From assembly GCA_028824295.1 (NCBI GenBank), contig JAPPED010000003.1, positions 310,001-374,000 on the forward strand: a stretch of 64,000 nt of DNA, written 5' to 3'. The stretch's first letter is position 1. Each line of letters begins with the position of its first letter. Shown piece by piece: positions 54,020-62,976 of the stretch. The DNA is from Rhodospirillales bacterium. GTDB lineage: Bacteria > Pseudomonadota > Alphaproteobacteria > TMED109. The notes under the pieces are model-generated. The model saw only the letters and a list, made by a program, of their open reading frames with translations. It made no database searches and was not told the DNA's origin. Position numbers and translations under genes: made by a program.

Positions 54020-54922
54020 GTGACAGTGGATCTGCTCGCAATCGGCGAAGTCATGGCCGAGATCCGGCAAGATCTGACGGCCGGCTTCCGCGTCGGGTTT
54101 GCAGGCGACACGTTCAACACCGCGGTCTATTGCGCTAGGGAATCCGACCCATCGGCCCGCATCGGCTACTGCACGCGCGTCGGCTGTGATCCCCTTTCCC
54201 ACGCCTTCCTGAGCGCAGCGAAGAATGAGGGGATCGATGTTTCCCAGGTCGGCTTCGATCGCGAACGTAACCTCGGCATTTACACCGTGTCGACCGACAG
54301 CACCGGCGAACGCATCTTTCACTACTGGCGCAGCAACTCCCCGGCGCGCCGACTGTTCGCATCCGCCGAGCCCCTTGCTTCGCTGCCGCCCGCAAGGGTT
54401 GTCTACCTGTCGGCCATCACGCTGGCCATCCTTCGTCCTTTGGCCCGCCGGCGTCTCATCGCGCATTTGCGCGAGTTGCGGGGACGCAGCGCGTGCCATG
54501 TGGCCTTTGATTCGAACTACCGGCCGCGGCTCTGGGAGGATGCCGAGACCGCGCGCCGCTCCGTCCGTGAGATGTGGCAGGTTGCGGACATTGCCCTGCC
54601 TTCCATTGACGACGAGATCGCCTTGTTCGGCGATGCGGACGAAGAGGCCGTAATCGCGCGCTTCGCCGCTTCAGACTGGCGTGCCTGCGCCATCAAGCGA
54701 GGGGTGCTCGGCCCGGTGTCGCCGCGGCTCGCGCGCCGCGCGCATCCCGCATTCGCTCCCGCTCCCGACGTCGTCGATACGACTGCGGCCGGAGACAGTT
54801 TCAACGGCGGTTACCTGGCGGCATTCCTTCGCGGCGAAGATGAAGGGCGATGCCTCTTGGCCGGCCACAAGATCGCTTCCCGGGTGGTTGGCGAGTCGGG
54901 AGCGTTGATTGCGCGCGGTTGA
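54020..54922 (+). CDS. PfkB-family sugar kinase, probable 2-keto-3-deoxygluconate kinase
   Basis: A 300-residue ribokinase-fold enzyme with 'LLAIGEVMAEIR' at the N-terminus, the substrate region 'VGFAGDTFNTAVYCAR', 'IFHYWRSNSPARRLF' (the KDG-kinase-type Tyr/Arg segment) and the anion-hole/catalytic base 'DTTAAGDSFNGGYLAA'. KDG kinase phosphorylates 2-keto-3-deoxygluconate to KDPG, and the KDPG aldolase gene follows 75 bases later, which supports the call. GTG at 54020 or 54026 is the likely start; longer frames are not family-like. Confidence 0.85.
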   Translation: MTVDLLAIGEVMAEIRQDLTAGFRVGFAGDTFNTAVYCARESDPSARIGYCTRVGCDPLSHAFLSAAKNEGIDVSQVGFDRERNLGIYTVSTDSTGERIFHYWRSNSPARRLFASAEPLASLPPARVVYLSAITLAILRPLARRRLIAHLRELRGRSACHVAFDSNYRPRLWEDAETARRSVREMWQVADIALPSIDDEIALFGDADEEAVIARFAASDWRACAIKRGVLGPVSPRLARRAHPAFAPAPDVVDTTAAGDSFNGGYLAAFLRGEDEGRCLLAGHKIASRVVGESGALIARG

Positions 54923-54997
54923 AACGAGCTTCCGGTCCCGGCAGTCAAACACCCGGTCGGAGCCGTCCCGATGCAAGCCCAATTCGGATCAAGAACC

Positions 54998-55645
54998 ATG
55001 ACCGACATTGCGCGGAATGTGTTGGCCCGCCTCGGCGAGGCCGGGGTAGTGCCGGTGGTCGAACTGGAACACTGCGAAGTTGCAGTGCCTCTCGCGAGAG
55101 CGTTGTTGGCGGGCGGTTTGCCAGTTGCCGAAATTACGTTCCGATCGGAAGCGGCGGCGGCTTCGATCCGGATCCTGCGGGAGCAAATTCCAGAGATGCT
55201 GGTGGGAGCTGGGACGGTGCTCAACGTCGAGCAGGTGGAGTTGGCCTATCGCGCAGGTAGCCAGTTTGTCGTCACGCCCGGCTTCAACCCCGCGGTCGTT
55301 GAAGCCTGCATTGAGCTTGATGTGCCAATCCTCCCCGGTATCAACAATCCGACTGGCGTCGAACAGGCCATGGGCTTCGGTCTGGAGGCCGTCAAGTTCT
55401 TTCCTGCCGAGGCCAGCGGCGGCGTGTCGTTCCTGAAAGCGTTGTCCGGCCCATATCCCTCGGTCCGGTTCCTGCCGACCGGCGGCATCGCCTTGAATAA
55501 CCTCCGCGACTATCTCGCACTGCCCAATGTCCTCGCATGCGGTGGGACTTGGATCGTAAGTCCGGCACTCGTGCGGGAGTCCAGGTTCGACGAAATCACA
55601 CGCCTTGCGGACGAAGCGATCGCCCTGGCCGCCCGGAACAGTTGA
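54998..55645 (+). CDS. eda: KDPG/KHG-type aldolase
   Basis: A 215-residue class I aldolase that splits KDPG to pyruvate and glyceraldehyde 3-phosphate. Glu of 'VAEITFRS', 'VGAGTVLN' and the Schiff-base Lys in 'AVKFFPAE' are present, with 'FLPTGGI' as phosphate loop. It follows the KDG kinase gene by 75 bases in the same direction and completes the lower Entner-Doudoroff-type branch. The ATG at 54998 is chosen because the family begins there. The related KDPGal aldolase is an alternative specificity. Confidence 0.93.
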   Translation: MTDIARNVLARLGEAGVVPVVELEHCEVAVPLARALLAGGLPVAEITFRSEAAAASIRILREQIPEMLVGAGTVLNVEQVELAYRAGSQFVVTPGFNPAVVEACIELDVPILPGINNPTGVEQAMGFGLEAVKFFPAEASGGVSFLKALSGPYPSVRFLPTGGIALNNLRDYLALPNVLACGGTWIVSPALVRESRFDEITRLADEAIALAARNS

Positions 55646-56045
55646 AGTGGTCAATCGGCAATGAAGGTTGCTTTCCGGATCGGCACGGTGGACGTGGTCC
55701 TGCTCCATCAGGGGTAGCCCTCGCGGTGCAGCCGGCCGTGCCGGATACTGTGGGCAAAGCAATCTAAGTTACCGTCCTATATGTTCGTATAACGCGCAGA
55801 ATGAGCTAACTTTCGGGAGTTTGCGTGCCTCCGCGTGAAGTGCAGTAAGCATTGCACTATCGACCGACGCCGGCGGGTCATGGCAGAGAACAGTGCACGA
55901 CGCTCTCTAGAGTAACCCCTTTTAGCCTAAGACTTTTGTCGGGCGAGGATCTCCAGGAAATCGCTACTCCGTCACTGCCATTCTAGTTGGGAATACGAGT
56001 CGGCCCTTGCCCTCGATAAACTGTGTTGAATGGCATGTACAACTG
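55646..56045. other. Intergenic region upstream of split HipA pair
   Basis: A 400-base gap with no supportable gene. The last 250 bases become less GC-rich and should hold the promoter of the kinase gene. No hairpin with a T-tract follows eda. Confidence 0.4.
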
Positions 56046-57059
56046 ATGGCTAGACCGCCGCGCAAGCGACGATACACGGCGACACCTAGCCGTGTTGAAG
56101 TGAATGTTCGTGCGATTCCGATCCTTCCGCGATACGGTTGGCGGCTGTACGACTTGGACGAATTCCCTACGGTCGGAACCGTCCCCAAGAATTACCTGGC
56201 GTACGGAAACCCTAACTCGCCGAGCACGCTCGCTTACTTTGCGAAAAAAGGCCGAACGGGGGCTGACGCACGGGAATGCGTAACCGAGGAAATAATATCG
56301 AAGATTGGCGCCATGCTGCCACTGGAGATGGCTAGTTCAAAGCTGGTACGACTCTCAACGAACGATGTCCGCTTTCTTTCCCGTAATTTCGTTGTGCGGG
56401 GCCACTATGAGTTACTCCATGGTATCGAAATAGTGGCACTATACTTCAAGGCGAACCCATCCGAAGTGGAGAAAGCCTTCGACCTAAAAGAAAAAGCAGC
56501 AGAGCAGCGCTTTTACAACATACATGACATTGTGACGATACTGGAGTCGGTATTCCCAGAAGAAAGCGCCGATCTGAAAAAAGGGTTTTTCAAGATGATT
56601 GCATTCGACGCCTTTATTGGGGCACCTGATCGTCATGCTATGAATTGGGGTGTCTTGTCCCCGCTGGAGGCACCTTCAGAGCCTGTCCGTTATTCCCCCA
56701 TTTTCGATACCGCGCGAGGCCTCTTCCGAGAAATTGCGGACGCCGATTTGCTCAAAAAAGAGCGGCAGCAAGGCAGGGAGCGTTTCTTGGAAAGCTACGC
56801 AAACCGTTCACGCCCTATTTTCAGTACAGGCGAGGCGTCGCAGCCGAATCACTTCTCGTTGGTCAAATGGATCGCTACCAACTGCCAAGAACCGGACCGC
56901 GACGCCATGTGCACCGTCTTTGACGCGGTTGACATTCCTGCCATCGAACACATGTTACAGAGGTATTTTCGGCGTATTATCACTCAGGAACGCATTTCAT
57001 TCATAAGGGATCTTCTTTCACTCCGCATAGTCCGTCTTCGTGAGGAGAGTCGCAAATGA
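56046..57059 (+). CDS. HipT-like kinase (HipA-fold lacking N-subdomain 1)
   Basis: A 337-residue HipA-like kinase without the N-terminal subdomain found in full HipA. The N-lobe is reduced ('KNYLAYGNPNSPSTLAYFAK'). The catalytic 'IGAPDRHAMNWGVL' (Asp/Asn) and metal-binding 'SPIFDTARGLFREI' are clear near residues 190-235. The next gene encodes just the missing subdomain, so HipA is split in two, as in HipBST systems. They overlap by 4 bases (ATGA, 57056-57059). The base composition is lower in GC than the flanks. Target unknown; other HipT enzymes act on aminoacyl-tRNA synthetases. Confidence 0.8.
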   Translation: MARPPRKRRYTATPSRVEVNVRAIPILPRYGWRLYDLDEFPTVGTVPKNYLAYGNPNSPSTLAYFAKKGRTGADARECVTEEIISKIGAMLPLEMASSKLVRLSTNDVRFLSRNFVVRGHYELLHGIEIVALYFKANPSEVEKAFDLKEKAAEQRFYNIHDIVTILESVFPEESADLKKGFFKMIAFDAFIGAPDRHAMNWGVLSPLEAPSEPVRYSPIFDTARGLFREIADADLLKKERQQGRERFLESYANRSRPIFSTGEASQPNHFSLVKWIATNCQEPDRDAMCTVFDAVDIPAIEHMLQRYFRRIITQERISFIRDLLSLRIVRLREESRK

Positions 57060-57466
57060 AGAAAAGTGTTTTCGACCTTCTCACCTCAGCAAGGTTTTGG
57101 GGAACGAAGCGGATTCGTGCACCGTCGACAATGCCGACCGAAAGCACCTTGGAAGTTTATCTCCAGTCGGCCGGACAGCCGACGTTGGTAGGTTGTCTCT
57201 CTTGGGAACAGGGAGAGTATGTGTTCCGGTACGAGCCTTCCTATGCGGGGAAGCCGATCTCCGCATTTCCCGAAGTTGGGCAGGAATACCGCTCCCAATA
57301 CCTCTGGCCATTCTTCGCGACTCGCATCCCTCCCCTCGACCGGGAGGACATGCGCAAGGTGATCAGCGATCGAAAGCTTGACGAGGATCAAACCATTGAG
57401 ATTCTCGGATCAATTGCCAGGCTCTCGGCTGCCAATCCCTATGAGTTTAGGCTCGCAGGGGGGTAA
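57056..57466 (+). CDS. HipS-like protein (HipA N-terminal subdomain)
   Basis: A 136-residue protein matching the N-subdomain 1 of HipA: 'TLEVYLQSAGQPTLVGCLSW', 'YVFRYEPSYAGKPISAFPEV' and 'LWPFFATRIPPLDREDM'. In HipBST this small protein (HipS) is the antitoxin of the HipT kinase. Here it follows the kinase gene instead of preceding it, and no HipB repressor is adjacent. The first 30 residues are an unmatched basic extension. Confidence 0.8.
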   Translation: MKKSVFDLLTSARFWGTKRIRAPSTMPTESTLEVYLQSAGQPTLVGCLSWEQGEYVFRYEPSYAGKPISAFPEVGQEYRSQYLWPFFATRIPPLDREDMRKVISDRKLDEDQTIEILGSIARLSAANPYEFRLAGG

Positions 57467-57727
57467 AGGCTGCAGAAAGCTGTCTGGCGCCGAGCCCTCG
57501 AAGCAAGATGGTCAGGCCAAATCAACCGATCTTTGCTCCCGAACGTCAACCTCAGTTCCGCCAGGGCCCGCCTTCATGGAGGGAGATGTCCGGGGCTGCT
57601 GTCGGATCCTTGAGCGAGCCTTCGGCACACTGAAGTACAACGCTCGCTGCGACCGGTGCTGCTCTGCACAACGAGCAAACCGAAACCGTCCCATTGGCGA
57701 AGCGCGGTCGGCCGCACGGTCGACGGT

Positions 57728-58000
57728 ATGCACGAAAACAAGAGCACGGCTTTCTCGCCGCTGGACCTGCTCAGCTCGATGAAGGACTGGGCAACCGGAT
57801 CAAGGCAGAACTCGCGGCCCCGGCAGAGGCCGACGGAACCCTCTACGGCATCCGGCTATACGGCACGTGGGTTGCTCGGACCAGGGACGGCGACAAAGTC
57901 ATCGAGAGACGCAACCGGAGGTACGTCTGAACTGGCTGGACCGCGCTTTCTGGAATGCCGACGCTCTAGCTTGTCGCTGGCCCGTTGCTCGGCGCCCGAG
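57728..58000 (+). pseudogene. Decayed copy of the zeta-toxin module (partner and toxin start)
   Basis: This stretch aligns with 39468-39735. The partner gene begins at the same ATG (57728) but has lost one base near 57788, so the conserved C-terminus ('GTLYGIRLYGTWVARTRDGD') is now in another frame. The toxin start is still recognisable at 57958 as ATG CCG ACG CTC, but the fifth codon is TAG, and the P-loop has gone. Both genes are inactive. Confidence 0.8.
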
Positions 58001-58186
58001 TCTGTTTACATGGTACTGCGGAAAGTCAAAGGGCTAGCGCGCCGAACACTGCTCTGTCGGGAAGCCGGCCAACTTGTTGACGAACTAGGATACTCTGGCC
58101 CGGCCGAGATGCCGTCCGGCAATCCCGCTTCCCAAATTTTCGTTCATGAGCTGAGAGCCTCAGCAATACCGATGGAGTGCCGTTAG

Positions 58187-59287
58187 ATGCCGCTCGAATC
58201 ACTGACCTTCCACAGCGTCGATGTGCGTGCTGTCGTTCTCAAGCTGAATCGCCCTGTAGTCGCCAAGATCGCGACCATTACGGACTGGCCTCTCATCCTG
58301 ATCGACCTGAAGACCGAGGAAGGGGTCGTCGGGCGCGCCTATCTCGAACCCTACATCGTCAAGTCGATGAACTATCTCGTGCCAGCCTTGCGTGACATGG
58401 GGGCGATGCTCAAAGGCAAAAAGCTGGCACCGACTGAAATCTATGAAACCGCGCGAAAATCGCTGCACTTCGTAGGGTACGAAGGCATGACGATGATCGC
58501 TGTCTCTGGCATCGACATGGCAGCTTGGGACGCCCTGGCCAGAGCCGCTGGCTTGCCGTTGTGCACATTGCTCGGCGGCTCGCCCGGACCAGTGCGCGCG
58601 TACAACAGCAATGGGCTCTGGCTCCAGTCGCCTTCCAAAGTCGCTGCCGAGGCGATCGAGATCCGTGACGAAGGACAATTCGATGGCGTGAAACTGCGTC
58701 TTGGCAGGGAAGATCCCAAGGACGACCTCGCCACGATCGATGCGGTTCGTCAGGCGGTTGGCGAAGACATCCATGTGATGATCGATTTCAACCAGGGTCT
58801 GGACATGGCGGAGGCATTGCGCCGGTGCCACATGCTTGACGACCTTGGATTGACCTGGCTGGAAGAGCCGGTTGTCTACGATAATTTCGATGGGTACGCC
58901 CAACTTGCCCGGGAGCTCAAGACGCCGCTGCAGATCGGCGAGAACTTTTATGGACCGCGCGACCTGCATAAGGCGTTGCAGTGCCAGGCCTCCGACTACG
59001 TGATGCCGGACTTTATGCGCATCGGCGGCGTCACCGGATGGATGCGCGCGGCAGCCATCGCCGGTGCGGCCGGAATCCCGATGTCAACGCACCTCTATCC
59101 CGAAGTCGGCGCCCATGTGATGCGGGTGACCGAAACCGCGCATTGGCTGGAGTGGCAGGACTGGGCCGATCCGATCCTGCAAAAGCCCTATGAGATCAAG
59201 GACAGCCATTTGCACATCCCGAATGTGCCTGGGATGGGCCTGGACTGGGACGAGGATGTCGTCGCTGGAAATCTGTACGAAGCCTGA
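58187..59287 (+). CDS. Enolase-superfamily enzyme, mandelate-racemase-like (K to R change)
   Basis: A 366-residue enzyme closely patterned on mandelate racemase. Metal ligands are Asp in 'MIDFNQGLD', Glu in 'WLEEP' and Glu in 'IGENF'. The His-Asp dyad is in 'MSTHLYPE' and 'PDFMRIGG', and Glu in 'TAHWLEW' is kept. The K-x-K motif is altered to K-x-R ('GVKLRLG', near residue 165), removing the (S)-specific base, so simple racemase activity is doubtful. A sugar-acid or hydroxy-acid dehydratase is likelier. Its proximity to KDG kinase and KDPG aldolase would fit production of KDG, which is inference. Confidence 0.87.
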   Translation: MPLESLTFHSVDVRAVVLKLNRPVVAKIATITDWPLILIDLKTEEGVVGRAYLEPYIVKSMNYLVPALRDMGAMLKGKKLAPTEIYETARKSLHFVGYEGMTMIAVSGIDMAAWDALARAAGLPLCTLLGGSPGPVRAYNSNGLWLQSPSKVAAEAIEIRDEGQFDGVKLRLGREDPKDDLATIDAVRQAVGEDIHVMIDFNQGLDMAEALRRCHMLDDLGLTWLEEPVVYDNFDGYAQLARELKTPLQIGENFYGPRDLHKALQCQASDYVMPDFMRIGGVTGWMRAAAIAGAAGIPMSTHLYPEVGAHVMRVTETAHWLEWQDWADPILQKPYEIKDSHLHIPNVPGMGLDWDEDVVAGNLYEA

Positions 59288-59579
59288 CCGCCCCGAAACT
59301 TGTGTCGTTGCGTTGCTTACCGAGTTGACCTGTAGACGCTGACGTCAGTCAGAGCCGATTCAGGCGCGCGACCCGGCAACCTCCTCCACTGCCGCCACGA
59401 TGGCAATCGTTGGCTGCGGCGCGGGAGTGCGCGGGCCTGTTTTGGGTTTGCTGTTCCCGGTCATGCAGTTGGAGTCCCTGTGATCAAGTTCCCCGCAGGT
59501 ATCGTTCAGCGCCGAAGTTCGAGCCGACCCGCGGCTAGGTCGAACACGTCTTGTGCGAAGCAGGTGGATCGCATCGACG

Positions 59580-59933
59580 TCACGCTGCACGGGGTGCTAC
59601 TTCCCGGTCAATCTTTGACCGCACCGTGCGTTCGGCGATGTCTAGGTCGTAACGCGCTTGCAGATTGATCCAGAACTCCGGCGTTGTCCCGAAATAGCGT
59701 GCCAGTCGCAACGCAGTGTCGGTAGTTACAGCGCGGCGTCCAAGGACGATGTCGTTCAGCCGCGGGCGCGAAACCTTGATGTCTCGAGCCAGCCGATAGA
59801 CGCTGAGTTCCATCGGCTTCAGGAACTCATCGCGCAGAATCGCGCCGGGATGCACGGGGGGCAACCGCCGCCCGGAGGCGACATCAGAGAAATCAACCCC
59901 GAGCCGGTCCAATTCTTCTCTGTCGATAATCAT
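59580..59933 (-). CDS. higA: HigA-family antitoxin
   Basis: A 117-residue XRE-type antitoxin: 'PVHPGAILRDEFLKPMELSV' is the HigA opening, followed by a helix-turn-helix ('YRLARDIKVSRPRLNDIVLG') and 'FGTTPEFWINLQARYDLD'. It is complete and likely still represses its promoter. The toxin gene upstream is broken (59948-60170), so this is an antitoxin left without a functional partner. The ATG at 59933 is chosen by family alignment. Confidence 0.9.
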   Translation of the reverse strand: MIIDREELDRLGVDFSDVASGRRLPPVHPGAILRDEFLKPMELSVYRLARDIKVSRPRLNDIVLGRRAVTTDTALRLARYFGTTPEFWINLQARYDLDIAERTVRSKIDREVAPRAA

Positions 59934-59947
59934 GTTTGGTTCAGCTC

Positions 59948-60170
59948 CTAGTGATAGTCGACAATCTCGACCTCCCAGGCGTCGCCACCACGCTAGACGA
60001 AGCAGATACGCCATTGCTCGTTGACGCGAACGCTGATTCTTGCCGGTCGGTCGCCACGAAGGGCTTCCGGCCGGTTGGCAGGCGGGACTCTCAGATCATC
60101 GAGGCGGACGTGTGCTTCAAGCAGAGCATTGCCAAGCTCGGTCGAGGGAGTATTGAGCAGTCAAACGCCT
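59948..60170 (-). pseudogene. HigB-type toxin remnant with nonsense codon
   Basis: On the minus strand this reads as the C-terminal two-thirds of a RelE/HigB toxin: '[20 protein letters not shown]', '[20 protein letters not shown]', then '[10 protein letters not shown]', a TAG at 59993-59995 where the family has Trp, and 'RGGDAWEVEIVDYH'. The N-terminal start region is missing too. The gene is therefore dead, while the downstream higA survives. Confidence 0.85.
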
Positions 60171-60286
60171 AACGCCACGAAGCTCAATTCATTGCTCCCT
60201 TTGCAACCCGCTTTCATCAGGCGACCGCCTGCCGCCCCGGTGACGAAGACCAGGGCGGCAGGCCTGTCACTTGCTACCGGCTGAAC

Positions 60287-60820
60287 CTATTCGTCGATCT
60301 CGCCGGTGAAATAGTTGACGTGGGTGTCGCCCTCGTAAAACCTGAAGAAATAGTCGTCCGATATGTCCTTCCCGGCATAGAAGTCGGCCAGGCCCTGGTT
60401 CCAGTCCGCACCTCCGAGCACGCCGACCTTGCCCGAATCCGGATATTCGGTGATTTCCGGCATGAGGTTGGTCGACAGGCAGAGATAGACCAGGTCGCTG
60501 TCGCCGGTGTTGACCAGCTTGTGGGCTAGGTGCCGGCCGATCGGCAGGGCGGCGTAGTCGCCCGCCGACACCACGATATCGTCGTCGCCGATGGTCAGCG
60601 TGCCGGTCCCTTCGAGGATGAAGAGGGCCTCCTCGTTGCGAATGTGCGAGTGCTTCGGAAAGGCGTATTTTCCGGGTGCGACTCTGAAATGGCTGCAGCC
60701 CAGCTCGACGTTGCCGGTCGAGCTGCCCAGCCCCCTGACGACATGGTGGAACTTGTCGGCGACCGAGATTTCCTTCGGCTCGACGTCGTTGACGTTGATC
60801 ACATGCTTGTGGCGGGCCAT
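60287..60820 (-). CDS. Cupin-domain protein
   Basis: A 177-residue single cupin with the metal motif 'FPKHSHIRNEEALFILEGTG' (His, His, Glu) and the second motif 'GRHLAHKLVNTG' (His). Such proteins bind a divalent metal and act as isomerases, dioxygenases or sensors. A strong 'aggagg' site precedes the ATG at 60820. The C-terminal 60 residues, rich in Asp and aromatic residues, extend past the cupin. Role unknown. Confidence 0.87.
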   Translation of the reverse strand: MARHKHVINVNDVEPKEISVADKFHHVVRGLGSSTGNVELGCSHFRVAPGKYAFPKHSHIRNEEALFILEGTGTLTIGDDDIVVSAGDYAALPIGRHLAHKLVNTGDSDLVYLCLSTNLMPEITEYPDSGKVGVLGGADWNQGLADFYAGKDISDDYFFRFYEGDTHVNYFTGEIDE

Positions 60821-61560
60821 GGCGGGATCCTCCTTCCCTATGGTTTTCCCGGTGTTACAACGGGCCGCTGGGCGACCCCTTGTTCATTGGAGACGTGACG
60901 GGTGCGGCCTGGATGCCCCCGCAATGCGGAGAATCCTGATCCAGGACCCGGAGATGAAGCAACCCGCAAGTTGGAACGCACGCATGGCAGTCATCCAGGC
61001 CGCGACGGCACCTGGCAGGCAGCATTTCGTCCCGTATCAGTGCGGAGCCGGAACGGCGCCGCAGTTTCGCCGCGCGGGCGACCAAAGTGATCGTGTCGGC
61101 GCGGGCGGGCAGCTGCCTTCGTTCGCGAACGGGCTGCTGCTGATGGGCCCACAAACCACTGACGCTGATCACCGCCGCTCCATGCTTGGTGCGGCAGCGA
61201 CGATCCAATTCGCCCCCAATTGCGGTGAAATTCAGAAAATGGTCACTGCCGTGCGACCGCGCGGCGAACGCAAGCAGTGCGCGGGTATCGCCGGTCACGT
61301 CGCCGGCGACGATATGCGCAGTGGGCGCTCCGGGGTTGGACAGTCTCATTTCGCGATCGTGCCCCGAGGGAGAGCGATCCGGAACTGAACGAACCTCCTG
61401 CAGGCTACATCAACAGCCCCAGCGTGTGCAGGTTGTCCGGATCCACGATGGCCGGAAACCCGGTCGGCGCCTGGATGTCGGATCGATTGGCCGAGTGCCG
61501 AATAACCGTAAAGCTTGTCCTGAACCGCAAGCGAGGCATTGCCGCCGTCTGCGGGACCCT
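60821..61560. other. Long intergenic region, no recognisable gene
   Basis: A 740-base gap. Open frames exist on both strands (60591-61388 plus, 60855-61349 minus), but neither shows family motifs or a ribosome site, and they oppose each other. It may be degraded coding DNA. I see no repeat or RNA gene. Confidence 0.4.
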
Positions 61561-62028
61561 TCAGGGATCCTGGTGCCAGTCCGGGTCGTCGCTCGGCGAG
61601 AGCGGCGTGTCGCCTACGAGCAGCCCTTTTCCCGGGACGTGGTTGATTTCGAGACGGATCCCGTCCGGATCTTCAAAGACGAAGTAGTAGTAGCCCGGAG
61701 CCCAGTTGCCCTCGAGCGGCCCCCGGTCGATCTTCGCCCCCATCTCGCGTAATTTCGTTGCCGCCCGATCCACGTCCTCTCGCGATCGGGCCCTCAGGCA
61801 GAGATGGTGCAGCCCGACCCGGTTCGGCACGAAGCGTTCGTCCTCGTACTCCGGTGCGGCGCGCTGGATACCGAGCGCGGTGCGCCCGCCAACGTGATAG
61901 ACGAAGTTGTTGCCCTCATAGACCATTTGCATGCCAAGGAAGGGCAGCAGCTCGCAATAGAACTCCCGTGCTTCGTCGAACCGGCTAACGGTCAGGATCA
62001 CGTGGGCCATGCCGTTGACTTCGATCAT
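61561..62028 (-). CDS. VOC-superfamily (glyoxalase/dioxygenase-like) protein
   Basis: A 155-residue protein with two beta-alpha-beta-beta-beta units. Metal ligands are the His in 'MAHVILTV', the His in 'GLHHLCLRA' and the Glu in 'IRLEINHV'. It is a member of the glyoxalase/fosfomycin-resistance/extradiol dioxygenase group. It overlaps the GST gene upstream by 4 bases (ATGA, 62025-62028), so the two are translated together and may process one substrate via glutathione adducts. Confidence 0.87.
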   Translation of the reverse strand: MIEVNGMAHVILTVSRFDEAREFYCELLPFLGMQMVYEGNNFVYHVGGRTALGIQRAAPEYEDERFVPNRVGLHHLCLRARSREDVDRAATKLREMGAKIDRGPLEGNWAPGYYYFVFEDPDGIRLEINHVPGKGLLVGDTPLSPSDDPDWHQDP

Positions 62029-62726
62029 TGCGTCGCTCCCGGATTCGGATGGGCCGTCAGATGCTTGCGGGCCTCGTCGTCCCAGTTGCCGGTGGGACGC
62101 CCAAACTCCCGGCCGACCTCGTAGCCCCGCCTGAGCCCCGGGCGCTGCTGGAGCGCCTTGTACCAGCGCTTGACGTTGGGAAAGCTGTCGAGGTCTATCT
62201 CCTGCCGCTTGTAGGTGATGACCCAGGGCCAGCAGGCCATGTCGGCGATGGAATAGTCACCGGCAATGAATTCGCGCCCTTTCAGGCGTCGTTCAAGTAC
62301 TCCGTAGAGGCGGAGCATCTCGTTGCTGTACCGCTCTACCGCATAGGGAATCGTCTCCGGCGCGTAGAGGCGGAAGTGTCCCGCTTGGCCCAGCGTCGGC
62401 CCGAGGCCACCCATCTGCCACATGAGCCATTCCATGACCTCCACGCGACCTCGCAGGTCGGACGGCAGGAACCGGCCGGTTTTCTCGGCGAGGTACAGCA
62501 GTATCGCCCCGCTTTCGAACACCGACACAGGCTCGCCGCCGCCCTGCGGGTCGTGGTCGATGATCGCCGGCATACGGTTGTTGGGGCTGATCCTGAGGAA
62601 TTCCGGTTCGAATTGGGCGCCGCGGCCAATGTTGACCGCGACAACGCGATAGTCGATCTCCATCTCCTCGAGCGCGATGGAGATTTTCCAGCCATTCGGT
62701 GTTGGCCAGTAGTAGGCGTCGATCAA
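62025..62726 (-). CDS. YfcG-like glutathione S-transferase/disulfide oxidoreductase
   Basis: A 233-residue GST of the YfcG/Ure2p type: 'YYWPTPNGWKISIALEEM' at the N-terminus (Thr/Asn catalytic loop), 'SPNNRMPAIIDHD' (cis-Pro), 'VFESGAILLYLAEKTG' and the alpha domain 'FIAGDYSIADMACWPWV'. Its members reduce disulfides with two glutathione molecules. It is coupled to the VOC gene and lies 250 bases after the amidase gene on the same strand. Confidence 0.92.
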   Translation of the reverse strand: MIDAYYWPTPNGWKISIALEEMEIDYRVVAVNIGRGAQFEPEFLRISPNNRMPAIIDHDPQGGGEPVSVFESGAILLYLAEKTGRFLPSDLRGRVEVMEWLMWQMGGLGPTLGQAGHFRLYAPETIPYAVERYSNEMLRLYGVLERRLKGREFIAGDYSIADMACWPWVITYKRQEIDLDSFPNVKRWYKALQQRPGLRRGYEVGREFGRPTGNWDDEARKHLTAHPNPGATQ

Positions 62727-62976
62727 GAAACGTGCTCCTGATGAGGTTCATCGATCAGAATTCGAGCTGAGGGGTCGAACCCGATTCGTCTTGCGGCGCG
62801 CCCGCCCATCCTGACAGAGGTCCACCGTGATGCGACGGCAGCCTGCCACACGTGTTGGCAGTTCCCGACATTCGGTCGGCTTGCGTGTGCAAGCGTCTCG
62901 ACTTGCTCGATGGGCGAGTTTCTGCGAGGCAACGCGGTTAGGCTCGCCCGGACGACTGCCGGCATTGTCAGCGTGA

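Noticed and set aside
60591-61388. Open frames on both strands in the 740-base gap
   Set aside because: They start inside the cupin gene or overlap each other, with no ribosome site and no family motif. Reported as unassigned sequence.
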